This document shows positions 15,036 through 22,361 of a DNA stretch of 33,472 bases, piece by piece; position 1 is the first letter of the stretch; each line of letters begins with the position of its first letter. The position numbers and the translations under genes were made by a program. Source of the stretch: Acidobacteriota bacterium (lineage in GTDB: Bacteria; Acidobacteriota; Vicinamibacteria; Vicinamibacterales; 2-12-FULL-66-21). The notes beneath the pieces are model-generated. The model did not search any database. It had not been told where the DNA came from and saw only the letters and a list, made by a program, of their open reading frames with translations. The stretch is taken from positions 1-33,472 of the forward strand of contig QHWT01000096.1 of the NCBI GenBank assembly GCA_003222675.1, read 5' to 3'.

Positions 15036-15821
15036 ATGGCGTCTCTGCACATAACCAGCGTTGTTCGAAATGCCCTCCGTGGCGCGACGCGCCTGGCGCC
15101 GCGTTTACTGTGCGCGTGTGTGTCCGCTCTGTTCGGCCTGCTCGCATCGGTCGAGTCTCAAGCGGATCCCGGATCGTTCGTACAACGACCGCCAGCAGTG
15201 TCGCGGTCGCATGCGGTGCTCACGGAGCCGCCTGCATCTGACAGCGCAACATTCAGATTGGGAAATGCTGCGAAGCCTTTCGGCTGGTCCACCGTCATCG
15301 GCGACTTCAACACTGACGGCAGGCCGGACGTTGCAGTCGCGGACCACATCTGGCGCGGAGCGAGCCGCTACGAATATCGCATCGGCTTCTCGATGTCGGG
15401 ACAGGCGCCGGACGCTGTCACGTTCGAGTCTACCCACGATGCGGTCACGATCACCGCCTCTGACGTCGATCGCGATCGCGATCTCGACATCATCGTCGCT
15501 CTCCCCATTTCCGGCGAGACCGTCGGTGTGTGGCTGAACGACGGCCACGGGCACTTTACCTGCGTCAACGCACGAACATTCGCAAAGGGGCTCCAGGCAC
15601 ATCAGTCGATTGGAAGAACAGGGCCATTTCTCGATCTCGAGCCGTTCGACGTCTCACGGCAGCGTCGGGACTTCGGCCTTGCGGTGACATTCCGTCCCGC
15701 ATCCGCAATTTCTCGCTACGCCTCATCCTCCTCCCGCGGGCATCGCCTGCGGTCTTCGTTCGCTCTGCTTCGAACTGCTCCCCGCGCGCCTCCGATCCCT
15801 TCCCGCGGTTTCCTGTCGTAA
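15036..15821 (+). CDS. Secreted FG-GAP/VCBS-repeat protein
   Basis: This 261-residue protein has a signal region (LAPRLLCACVSALFGLLAS) and two or three FG-GAP-like repeats with calcium-loop patterns: STVIGDFNTDGRPDVAVAD and ASDVDRDRDLDIIVALP, then VGVWLNDGHGHFT. Such repeats build beta-propeller blades in secreted or surface proteins. Start ATG 15036 is preferred to 14958 because it directly precedes the signal peptide and the ATGGCGTCT start is also found in the broken paralogue at 2419. With only a few repeats it is shorter than a full propeller, and the last 45 or so residues are Arg/Ser/Pro-rich and low in predicted structure, so the 3' end may itself be altered. Confidence 0.68.
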   Translation: MASLHITSVVRNALRGATRLAPRLLCACVSALFGLLASVESQADPGSFVQRPPAVSRSHAVLTEPPASDSATFRLGNAAKPFGWSTVIGDFNTDGRPDVAVADHIWRGASRYEYRIGFSMSGQAPDAVTFESTHDAVTITASDVDRDRDLDIIVALPISGETVGVWLNDGHGHFTCVNARTFAKGLQAHQSIGRTGPFLDLEPFDVSRQRRDFGLAVTFRPASAISRYASSSSRGHRLRSSFALLRTAPRAPPIPSRGFLS

Positions 15822-16231
15822 CCCTCTCGGGCGTCGCCGGTCTCATCGCCGGTCGTTCGACACGTCCGGAGTGCCGCGTCCGCGCGTCCGCGTGAACGAC
15901 ACGATTGAGTGCGTCGCACGAGTCAGTAGCCGCTGACTCGCGATCGACGACTCCGTGGTCGTCACGAACAGGAGCGTCGGACTCTGGCCTCGGTTGGCTC
16001 GAGGGGCTCAGGTCGTCCCACGCAACAGCAGGCGAAGGGGAATGAGCATGATTCAATCATTTATGATCACGTCGCGGCCGCATTCAGCAGGATTGATTCC
16101 CTCGGTCACCCGTTTGGCTGGTCCCAAGCGGCTCCGAGTGAGTTGGATGTTCTGGCGGGTGTTTTATTATTACTAGCGCATAATCGGTTCAGCTTGACGA
16201 TCTCGTGTGCAGAGAGTGAACTGCTGGTGTA
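15822..16231. other. Intergenic region with an AT-richer stretch; no gene seen
   Basis: The first half (to about 16020) is GC-rich and has no frame I can support; the minus-strand frame here is Arg/Ser-rich and looks like a shadow. From about 16040 the sequence becomes clearly AT-richer than anything nearby (TTTTATTATTACTAG near 16163, a dyad-like TGATTCAATCATTTATGATCA near 16051). It most likely holds the promoter of the DUF4115 gene at 16232, although I cannot assign -35/-10 boxes with confidence. Confidence 0.4.
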
Positions 16232-17002
16232 ATGCGAACTGACGAAGCCCATTCCGCGCCATTCGACGAGAAGGCCGCGCTCGAGGAGCTGGAGCGTCTT
16301 CGCGACGCGATCGAGGAATCGCGGCGGCGGCGCAGTCAAAGGTCGGATGAATTCGAAGCGTTCATCCGCTCGTTTCGCACCGGTGCGGCGCCAGCGCACG
16401 GAATAGATGTCGTTGAGCGCCCGCAGGACAAAGATCTCCAGCCGCCATCGCCGGTTGAACAGCGCATAGCGATTGATCAGGGCTTACCGGCGGAACAACC
16501 GGCCCAGCCGCCGACCGTACAATCGGCACCTCCGCCGAAGCGCCGCACGCGCGCGATCGTGCCACGCGCACTCGGAGGCGCGGCCATCCTGATCGCTTCC
16601 GTCGTTCTGCTGATGCGGCCATGGAGAGCAGTGCGGTCGGAAACAACCGCATCGCCATCGACTGGCGCCGCAGCGACAACCGCGTCTGCGCCGCCAACGA
16701 TCGCCCCTGATCCGGCCGCTGCTCCCGCGTCGCCGCCAGCGGCGCCGGCCGCGGACGCTCACGCGCTGCAGGGCGAGTTGAAGATTCAGCGGCGCGTCTG
16801 GGTCCGCGTGCTTCTCGACGGACAGCGCGCGGTCGAACGCGAGCTGGCGGCGGGCACGCGCATTCCCCTGCAGGCCGATCGAGCGATTGTGATCCGCGCC
16901 GGCGACGCGGGTGCGCTGCGCCTCACGATTAATGGTGTCGATCGAGGGCCCCTCGGGAAAGATGCGGAGATCATCACGCGGACGTTCACCGCGCCGCGAT
17001 AG
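16232..17002 (+). CDS. Single-span membrane protein with a RodZ-like DUF4115 C-terminal domain
   Basis: This 256-residue protein has a cytoplasmic N-terminal helix rich in Glu and Arg (LEELERLRDAIEESRRRRSQ), a Pro/Gln-rich linker, one membrane span (ALGGAAILIASVVLLM, about 110-125) and a low-complexity Ala/Pro/Thr linker. The C-terminal domain is QRRVWVRVLLDGQRAVEREL ... VIRAGDAGALRLTINGVDRG PLGKD, which fits DUF4115, the periplasmic domain of the morphogenesis protein RodZ. Unlike RodZ it lacks the N-terminal Xre helix-turn-helix that binds MreB. It may be a RodZ-derived envelope sensor or scaffold. It stands alone, with AT-rich sequence before it. Confidence 0.75.
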   Translation: MRTDEAHSAPFDEKAALEELERLRDAIEESRRRRSQRSDEFEAFIRSFRTGAAPAHGIDVVERPQDKDLQPPSPVEQRIAIDQGLPAEQPAQPPTVQSAPPPKRRTRAIVPRALGGAAILIASVVLLMRPWRAVRSETTASPSTGAAATTASAPPTIAPDPAAAPASPPAAPAADAHALQGELKIQRRVWVRVLLDGQRAVERELAAGTRIPLQADRAIVIRAGDAGALRLTINGVDRGPLGKDAEIITRTFTAPR

Positions 17003-17094
17003 CGGGCAACCGTTCCGCTACTCGCCACGCATTTCCTTCAATCGCCTTTTCTCTCTGAGCGGCGACGTGTCGCAGCGGATCTTGGGAGGATGTG

Positions 17095-17808
17095 ATGATC
17101 ATGCAGGCGCTGCTGTCGATCATGGCCGTGATGCTGTTGCTACAGGCCTCGCCGGCTGAACAGGCGGTCGTTCCCACGCGCGTCATGCCGCTGTTCAACG
17201 GCCGCGACCTCACCGGATGGAAGGCAGACGTTCCTGAAAAGGACACGAACCCGTCGGCGCCCGACAGCTTCATCGTTCGTAACGGCATGCTCGTCAGCCT
17301 GGGCACGCCAGGCGGTCACCTGCTGACCGAAAAGGCGTATCGCAACTACCGGCTCGAAGTCGAATATCGATTTGCCGGCAAGCCTGGCAACTGCGGCGTA
17401 CTCGTGCATGCGTCGCGCCTGCGCGCGCTGTACAAGATGTTTCCGCAGTCGATCGAAGTCCAGATGGAGCACGAGAACGCGGGCGACTTCTGGTGCATCC
17501 AGGAGAACATCGAGGTTCCCGACATGGAGAAGCGTCGCCCACGCAAGGAAGGGGAGAAGTGGGGAGGGAGCGAGGGCGATGCGCGGCGCATTCTCAACCT
17601 GACCGACGGTTCAGAGAAGCCGGTCGGCGAGTGGAACACGCTGATCATCGAAGCGCGCGACCGCGCGATCAAAGTCTGGGTGAACGGCGACCTGGTGAAC
17701 GAAGGCTTCAGGTGCACCGCCGACCGCGGAAAGATCGCGCTTCAGGCCGAGGGATCCGAGGTCGAATTCCGCCGCGTCGATATCGGGCCGCTATCGGTGC
17801 CGAAATAG
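17095..17808 (+). CDS. Secreted DUF1080 protein (3-keto-disaccharide hydrolase family)
   Basis: This protein of about 237 residues has a short signal (MQALLSIMAVMLLLQASPA) and the DUF1080 jelly-roll: MPLFNGRDLTGWKAD, SFIVRNGMLVSLGTPGGHLL, YRLEVEYRFAGKPGNCGVLV, QSIEVQMEHENAGDFWCI, GEWNTLIIEARDRAIKVWVNG and VEFRRVDIGPL. The family cleaves glycosidic bonds of 3-keto-sugars in the periplasm, often beside Gfo/Idh oxidoreductases, and one lies at 19423-20700. GGGAGGA ends 4 bases before the ATG at 17095; GTG 17092 and ATG 17101 are alternatives. The last nine codons and the stop lie inside the 136-bp tandem repeat, so its 3' end has been duplicated. Confidence 0.88.
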   Translation: MIMQALLSIMAVMLLLQASPAEQAVVPTRVMPLFNGRDLTGWKADVPEKDTNPSAPDSFIVRNGMLVSLGTPGGHLLTEKAYRNYRLEVEYRFAGKPGNCGVLVHASRLRALYKMFPQSIEVQMEHENAGDFWCIQENIEVPDMEKRRPRKEGEKWGGSEGDARRILNLTDGSEKPVGEWNTLIIEARDRAIKVWVNGDLVNEGFRCTADRGKIALQAEGSEVEFRRVDIGPLSVPK

Positions 17809-18064
17809 CAGCGAACGAGCATCGCGAGTGAGCCACGCGAGCGGCGCGGGGCCTGGGGCCCCGCTAGCGAGCGTGTAGGGGGGTCCGGCGGGGCGAAGCC
17901 CCCCGGAAGAAACCGATATCGGGCCGCTATCGGTGCCGAAATAGCAGCGAACGAGCATCGCGAGTGAGCCACGCGAGCGGCGCGGGGCCTGGGGCCCCGC
18001 TAGCGAGCGTGTAGGGGGGTCCGGCGGGGCGAAGCCCCCCGGAAGAAACCGATATCGGGCCGCT
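17778..18064. repeat. 136-bp direct tandem repeat, two copies plus a 14-bp third start
   Basis: The sequence beginning GATATCGGGCCGCT at 17779 recurs at 17915 and 18051, exactly 136 bp apart each time, and the two full copies look identical. Each unit contains the last codons of the DUF1080 gene, a palindrome (GCGGGGCC-TG-GGCCCCGC-like, ahead of TAGCGAGCG) and a second GC-rich hairpin (GGGGC-GAA-GCCCC type). The unit's inner part resembles dispersed REP-like palindromic repeats of high-GC genomes. The duplication lies between two convergent genes, and the reverse frame through copy 2 supplies the C-terminal tail of ApbE. Confidence 0.92.
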
Positions 18065-19072
18065 GCCACCCGCGACGAAGTAACGCCACGTCGGCGACGT
18101 CACGGTTCGGATCTCGTCTCCGTTGGCAACCGAGATCCTCGCCGCTGTACCGCGCGCCCGCGTGACGAGCGCAATCCCGTCCATGATGCCGAGCACCGAC
18201 ACAGCCGTCGCAAGGCCGTCCGACAGCGTCCCTCTGGGTGCGATGACGGTGACGCTGCGCCGGCCGGTCAGCGGCGCGCCGGTCCGCGGATCGATGATGT
18301 GCGAGTAGCGAACGCCGGCGATCTCCATCCATTGTTCCGCGTCCCCTGACGTCGACACCGCGGCGTCGCGAAGAACCACGCGAGGAGCAGCGCCGTGCGA
18401 CCGTAGATCCGCGACATCGATAGTCCAGCCACGTGAGCCGGGCGGAGCGCCTGCCGCGACGATGTCGCCGCCAAGCGCGACGAGCGCGCTGCGATAGCTC
18501 AGGCCTTTCAGAACGGCGGCCGCTTCGTCCGCCGCGTATCCCTTGCCGATCGCCCCGAGATCAACCTGCATCCCCGCGGCACGCAGATCGGCGGTGTGGT
18601 CGTGCGCGTTCAAGATCAGCTTGGTGGCGCCGGTCAGGGCGAGGGCAGCACGAATCTCAGCTTCATCCGGCCGCTCGCCGCGGCGCCGCGCGCGCCGCCA
18701 CAGATGCGTCAGCGGGCCGACGGTGACGTCGAACGCGCCGCGGCTGTCGCGCGCCAGCCGCTCCGAGGCGTCGAGCACGCGAAACAGATCGTCGCTGATC
18801 GGAACGGGACCGCTGCCGGCACGACGGCAGAGGCGCATCAGTTCGCTGTCCTCTCGATAGTCGCTCATGACGGCATCGAGCGCTGCGACGCGCGCAAACG
18901 CACGTGACGCAGCGTCGCGCGCTGCGTCTTCGCTTGCCGCGAACAGCACGATGCGCGCTTCGGTGCCCATCTGTCGCGAGGAGAATTCGTAGCGGGTGAG
19001 CGGGTGTGCGGGTGAGGCTGCGGCGGCGCCGACGAGCAGCGCCGCTGCAAGGACTGCCCGACGTTGTGGCAT
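17927..19072 (-). CDS. apbE: ApbE-family FMN transferase with a repeat-encoded C-terminal tail
   Basis: This 381-residue exported flavin transferase attaches FMN covalently to Thr of periplasmic or membrane redox proteins. It has a signal peptide (AVLAAALLVGAAAASPAHP). Conserved segments are SSRQMGTEARIVLF, MSDYREDSELMRL, GAFDVTVGPL, MQVDLGAIGKGYAADEA, YSHIIDPRTGAPL and SDGLATAVSVLG (the Mg/FAD-binding Asp and Thr region). ATG 19072 has GGAAAG 6 bases upstream. The natural domain ends near RYFVAGG (about residue 335). The last 45 residues are translated from the 136-bp repeat and match no part of the family, so the original stop has been lost. No flavin-accepting partner gene is visible nearby. 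Confidence 0.9.
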   Translation of the reverse strand: MPQRRAVLAAALLVGAAAASPAHPLTRYEFSSRQMGTEARIVLFAASEDAARDAASRAFARVAALDAVMSDYREDSELMRLCRRAGSGPVPISDDLFRVLDASERLARDSRGAFDVTVGPLTHLWRRARRRGERPDEAEIRAALALTGATKLILNAHDHTADLRAAGMQVDLGAIGKGYAADEAAAVLKGLSYRSALVALGGDIVAAGAPPGSRGWTIDVADLRSHGAAPRVVLRDAAVSTSGDAEQWMEIAGVRYSHIIDPRTGAPLTGRRSVTVIAPRGTLSDGLATAVSVLGIMDGIALVTRARGTAARISVANGDEIRTVTSPTWRYFVAGGSGPISVSSGGLRPAGPPYTLASGAPGPAPLAWLTRDARSLLFRHR

Positions 19073-19162
19073 CGACTGCTTTCCGAGCAACGAGCTAATC
19101 CGTGCTGCTTGTCACGTACGAATCACGCCGAGCGCGCAGAGCCCGCGGAGAAAATGCCTGCC

Positions 19163-19189
19163 ACGGATGACGCGGATGGCGCGGATGAC
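19163..19189. repeat. Three tandem 9-bp units (RCGGATGRC)
   Basis: ACGGATGAC, GCGGATGGC and GCGGATGAC follow each other without a gap. Repeats of this CGGATG type occur in dispersed intergenic elements of several soil phyla; that link is from memory and needs a genome-wide count. Confidence 0.6.
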
Positions 19190-19237
19190 AGCAGATCACG
19201 CGTGCGGAGAAGACAATTGAATAAGCGGCTGCGAAAC

Positions 19238-19256
19238 GGCGCTCCGGCGGAGCGCC
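19238..19256 (-). other. Perfect 8-bp hairpin downstream of the Gfo/Idh gene
   Basis: GGCGCTCC and GGAGCGCC flank a 3-base loop. It lies about 170 bp after the minus-strand stop at 19423 and lacks a T-run. It could be a 3'-end structure of the oxidoreductase transcript or part of the intergenic repeat. Confidence 0.4.
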
Positions 19257-19422
19257 CTCCGGCAACCCTTCTCGGCGCGCTCAGCGGCTTCGTGGCATTT
19301 CTCTCCATGAAATCGTCTTCTCCGCACATCACCGCCAGTAGCAGCGGACAACGCCCGAGCTCGGATGCGTGAATCTCATTTCCTGTCAGCGCGCACCGTG
19401 CTGACGATCGGTACACTCTGCA

Positions 19423-20700
19423 TCAGGTCAGCTTCGTGCGGCCCGGCATCGCCACGGGCGGAACCTCCATCGGCCCGAACGTCAGGTTCGCAGGCATCAG
19501 CGATTCGGAGGAGTTGAGCGCCTGATCCCACGAGACGGGCTGGCCCGTGTAGGCGGCCATCCGGCCCATGATGGCGGTCAGCGTGCTCTCGGCGACAGTC
19601 TTCAGCTCGTTCAGCGGCTTCCCGCCGCGCAGGCTCGCGATGAAGTCCGTGTGCTCCTGCACGTAGGGTGCGTTGTCCTTGCCCTCGAACTTCCACGCCT
19701 TCGCACCCGTAATCGCGTACCTGTCGACCTGACACTGGCCACGATCGCCGACGAGCGCTTCGGAGACGCTGCCCTCGCAGCCCTGAATCTGTCGTGCCTG
19801 GCTGTGAAGGTGCACGTCGCCGGGGTACTCGTAGTCGATCGAGAAGTGATCGAAGATGTGGCCCCACTCAGGCCCGGTGCGCACCTGCCGTCCGCCCATG
19901 CCGTGCGCGAGCACCGGGTGCGTGCCCATCGCCCAGTTGACGACGTCGATGTTGTGCACGTGCTGTTCGACGATGTGATCGCCGGAGAGCCATGTGAAGT
20001 ACAGCCAGTTGCGCAGCTGCCACTCGACATCGCTCCACTGCGGTTCACGATCCTTCTTCCAGAGGGACCCCTGGTTCCACGCGCAGCGCGCGGCGACGAT
20101 CTTGCCAATCGCGCCATCCTGGACGCGCTTCAGCGTTTCTAGGTATCCCGTCTGATGACGCCGCTGCGTTCCGGCGGCGACGCCGAGTCCCTTCGACTTC
20201 GCCTCGTCAGCCAGCGCGAACACCTTGCGGATACCAGGACCATCGACCGCGACGGGCTTTTCCGTGAAGACGTTCTTGCCCGCGGCAATCGCGGCCGCGA
20301 GATGAATCGGCCGGAAGCCGGGAGGCGTCGCGAGGATGATGTAGTTCGCGTCAGTCGCGAGCACCTGCGTGTATGCGTCGAATCCGGTAAACTGGCGATC
20401 CTTCGGCACCTCGACCTGCGCCGCGTGGTCCTTGCTGATCTCCTCCAGCGACGAGGCAAGCCGATCGGCGAAGGCATCTCCCATCGCGACGAGCTTTATG
20501 CCCTCTGCCCCGTCGAAAGCATTGAGCACGGCCCCCGTGCCGCGGCCGCCGCAGCCGATCAGGCCGATCCTGATCGCGTCGGTGCCCGCGGCGTGCGCGC
20601 CGGGAACCATCGGTCCGAGCGAGAGTCCAACCGTCGCAGCCGTCGTGGTCCTGATGAAATCCCGGCGCGACGGTCCCACGCTGTTCTGATCAGCGCACAT
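19423..20700 (-). CDS. Tat-exported Gfo/Idh/MocA oxidoreductase
   Basis: This 425-residue NAD(P)-dependent sugar oxidoreductase carries a twin-arginine signal (SRRDFIRTTTAATVGLSLG), so it is exported folded with its cofactor. The Rossmann motif IGLIGCGGRGTG (about 45-56), the TPPGFRPIHLAAA segment and FTEKPVAVD mark the nucleotide-binding half. The C-terminal half has the conserved HIVEQHVHNIDVVNWAMG with the catalytic-type His. Proteins of this type typically oxidise or reduce sugar hydroxyls (3-keto-glycosides, inositols). AAAGGAGGT precedes the ATG. It starts 24 bp after the SUMF1-domain gene, forming an operon, and the DUF1080 hydrolase nearby fits a 3-keto-sugar pathway; the exact substrate is not shown. 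Confidence 0.92.
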   Translation of the reverse strand: MCADQNSVGPSRRDFIRTTTAATVGLSLGPMVPGAHAAGTDAIRIGLIGCGGRGTGAVLNAFDGAEGIKLVAMGDAFADRLASSLEEISKDHAAQVEVPKDRQFTGFDAYTQVLATDANYIILATPPGFRPIHLAAAIAAGKNVFTEKPVAVDGPGIRKVFALADEAKSKGLGVAAGTQRRHQTGYLETLKRVQDGAIGKIVAARCAWNQGSLWKKDREPQWSDVEWQLRNWLYFTWLSGDHIVEQHVHNIDVVNWAMGTHPVLAHGMGGRQVRTGPEWGHIFDHFSIDYEYPGDVHLHSQARQIQGCEGSVSEALVGDRGQCQVDRYAITGAKAWKFEGKDNAPYVQEHTDFIASLRGGKPLNELKTVAESTLTAIMGRMAAYTGQPVSWDQALNSSESLMPANLTFGPMEVPPVAMPGRTKLT

Positions 20701-20724
20701 CCCAACCTCCTTTAGAGAGCCGCA

Positions 20725-21705
20725 TCACTGCGGGCTGTCTCTCGTGATCGTTGAATGGAAGCCTTTCAGGTTGTCCTGCTCCGCAACGGCGCGCACGACG
20801 CGAAACCCGGCGAAGGTCGCGTCGGTATGCCACCAGATGCTCTTCGGGCTCTGCGGATCGCGGCGGCTCCACTCCGGCGTCGAGCCGCGCCGCGCCGCGC
20901 TGCGCGCGAGCTTCGCATCATCGTCCCACGATCCGCCGCGCGAGACGTGCGGGAACCGATGGTTGCCCGGCAGCAGCACCGGTCCAACCGTCATCGGCTT
21001 CACGCCACGGTAGTACGCCGGATCGTATTGATCGAGGATCCACTCGGCGACATTGCCGTGCATATCGTACAGCCCCCAGGCGTTCGGCTTCTTCGACGCG
21101 ACCGGGTGCGGACGCTCTCCGGAGTTCTCGCGCGTCCACGCGTAGTCGCCGAGCGCGCGTGGATCGTCTCCGAATGAATAGGCGGTCTTCGTGCCGGCGC
21201 GCGCCGCGTACTCCCACTCGGCTTCCGTCGCCAGCCGATAGAGCTTGCCCGTCTTCGCGGAGAGCCAGCGGCAGTATTCCATCGCCGCATGCCACGTCAT
21301 GTTGATCGCCGGCTGCTTCCCTTTGCCGTAGCCGAACGACTCGTCACCGTACGGCGGCGTGGGTCTCGTGATCGCATCAGCGCCGGTCGGAGTCGCGGGA
21401 CGAGGCTGGGCGGACGAGGGGCGCTCGAGGTCCATGCCGAAGGCGAACAGGTCGTATTCGTCCCACGTGACCTCGGTCTTACCGATCCAGAACGGACCGA
21501 CCTCCACCTCGTGCTCCGGCCCTTCATCAGGAGCTCGGCCCTTTTCGTTGTCAGGACTGCCCATCGTGAAACGGCCGCCGGGTACCGCGACCATTTCGAA
21601 GCTGACTTTCGTCCCGGGGACGGTTTCGGTGTACGACGCTGGCGGCTGTGAGTGTGCGGCGATGGCGGCGAGGCCGCACAGCGCGAACAGAAAAGCGTTG
21701 CGCAT
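20725..21705 (-). CDS. Exported SUMF1-domain (formylglycine-generating-enzyme-like) protein without active-site Cys
   Basis: This 326-residue protein has a signal peptide (NAFLFALCGLAAIAAHS) and the full SUMF1 fold: FEMVAVPGGRFTMGSPDNE, FWIGKTEVTWDEYDLFA, PAINMTWHAAMEYCRWLSA, YRLATEAEWEYAARAG, WGLYDMHGNVAEWILDQYD, HVSRGGSWDDD and a final FAGFRVVR. True FGE enzymes bind copper through two Cys near the C-terminus; here the equivalent stretch (GGSWDDDAKLARSAARRG) has none, so it is probably a binding or structural SUMF1 paralogue, not a sulfatase activator. No sulfatase gene is in the window. ATG 21705 begins the signal peptide; longer frames would run back through a terminator. It heads the operon with the Gfo/Idh gene. 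Confidence 0.9.
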   Translation of the reverse strand: MRNAFLFALCGLAAIAAHSQPPASYTETVPGTKVSFEMVAVPGGRFTMGSPDNEKGRAPDEGPEHEVEVGPFWIGKTEVTWDEYDLFAFGMDLERPSSAQPRPATPTGADAITRPTPPYGDESFGYGKGKQPAINMTWHAAMEYCRWLSAKTGKLYRLATEAEWEYAARAGTKTAYSFGDDPRALGDYAWTRENSGERPHPVASKKPNAWGLYDMHGNVAEWILDQYDPAYYRGVKPMTVGPVLLPGNHRFPHVSRGGSWDDDAKLARSAARRGSTPEWSRRDPQSPKSIWWHTDATFAGFRVVRAVAEQDNLKGFHSTITRDSPQ

Positions 21706-21777
21706 GATCGGCAACACGTTACTCCAGTTCCGCGCGACTCGCGAGGCCTCACGGGTCCCGACCTCAGGCCTCACGGC

Positions 21778-21807
21778 AAAAAAAACGGCCGGCGTTTCCG
21801 CCGGCCG
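21778..21807 (-). terminator. Strong rho-independent terminator with GAAA loop, orphan of a known gene
   Basis: On the minus strand a perfect 9-bp stem (CGGCCGGCG / CGCCGGCCG) closes a GAAA loop and is followed by eight T. It lies 73 bp before the SUMF1-domain gene start and no protein gene precedes it on this strand until 22902. It is either an attenuator in the leader of that operon or the end of a small RNA/peptide gene. Confidence 0.85.
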
Positions 21808-21833
21808 CTTCCTTGTTACGGATGGGAGCAGTT

Positions 21834-21881
21834 CTAGCGACTGCACCCCGTAGTGTCTGCCATGTATGCACCTCCCGGCCG
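21834..21881 (-). promoter_or_regulatory. Candidate leader: 9-codon ORF with Shine-Dalgarno, and a competing pairing arm
   Basis: On the minus strand GGGAGGTG lies 5 bases before ATG 21863, which opens a frame MADTTGCSR ending at 21834. The bases just before the ribosome site (CGGCCGG, 21881-21875) repeat the first seven bases of the terminator's 5' arm and could pair with its 3' arm (CCGGCCG) instead. This is the geometry of an antiterminator/terminator switch. The peptide is too short to judge as coding. Both the leader and its switch are hypotheses. Confidence 0.3.
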
Positions 21882-22361
21882 CGACCAATTTTTGTGGCTG
21901 CCGCCGCTCGCGCCACGAGAACTCCGGATCGATGGTGATCCGTGGAATCCTGGCGGAGGGTCCGTGGCTGGTGGTCGCTAAGAGCCTTTTTTTGACGTCG
22001 CGCGGGTGCGACGATCAGCACGATCAGAATAACACGAGTGCTGGCTCATCAGAATCGTCCAGGCACCGCGAATCGTGTATTTCCGCACACTGGTGACTGA
22101 AAAGGTACCGCCAGCATTCCACGGCTGCCCTGCACCTCGACCAAGCGAACCTCCCTGTAGTCAGTGCGATGCGCACGGACTCGAGCTCACGACGGCTCAG
22201 GTCGGCGCCGTTGCCTCAAGGGGTCAGAGAGATCGGTACGTGCGTACCGGGGGACCTCCGGCTCCGGTGAGAACCCTATATCGGGAAAGTGTCGTGCGGA
22301 CCCTTTAGGCGCAAGCAGACATTCAGGGTAGGCGGACCTACTCAGGAGAGGAATAGTGTCG
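21882..22361. other. Upstream region between divergent units; no gene seen
   Basis: This stretch separates the minus-strand leader from the plus-strand lipoprotein gene. I found no reliable ORF, tRNA or known riboswitch core. It holds a T7 run on the plus strand at about 21987, read as A7 on the minus strand, an inverted repeat at 22234-22249, and the lipoprotein ribosome site AGGAGAGG at about 22344. Promoters for both directions are expected here but could not be assigned. Confidence 0.4.
22234..22249 (+). other. Perfect 7-bp inverted repeat upstream of the lipoprotein gene
   Basis: CGGTACG and CGTACCG flank a 2-base spacer, about 115 bp before the gene at 22362. The tight spacing fits a protein-binding dyad better than an RNA hairpin. 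No bound regulator can be named. Confidence 0.4.

Larger units (their letters stand above)
19073..19422. other. Intergenic region with repeat-like sequence; no gene seen
   Basis: About 350 bp between the start of ApbE and the end of the Gfo/Idh gene, both on the minus strand. Short frames here are Ser/Arg-rich and unsupported. It contains three 9-bp direct units (19163-19189), a hairpin (19238-19256) and the phrase GCGGAGAAAATGCCTGCCACGG, which has the flavour of dispersed intergenic repeats. Downstream signals of the oxidoreductase operon and the promoter of apbE should lie here, but I cannot place them. Confidence 0.5.

Noticed and set aside
15565-16056. Minus-strand 163-codon frame over the end of the FG-GAP gene and the following intergenic region
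   Set aside because: It is Arg/Glu/Ala-rich low-complexity with no ribosome site or domain; treated as chance in GC-rich DNA.
17778-18064. CRISPR or insertion-sequence interpretation of the 136-bp repeats
   Set aside because: The units are contiguous with no spacers, and there is no transposase or terminal inverted repeats; a simple tandem duplication fits.
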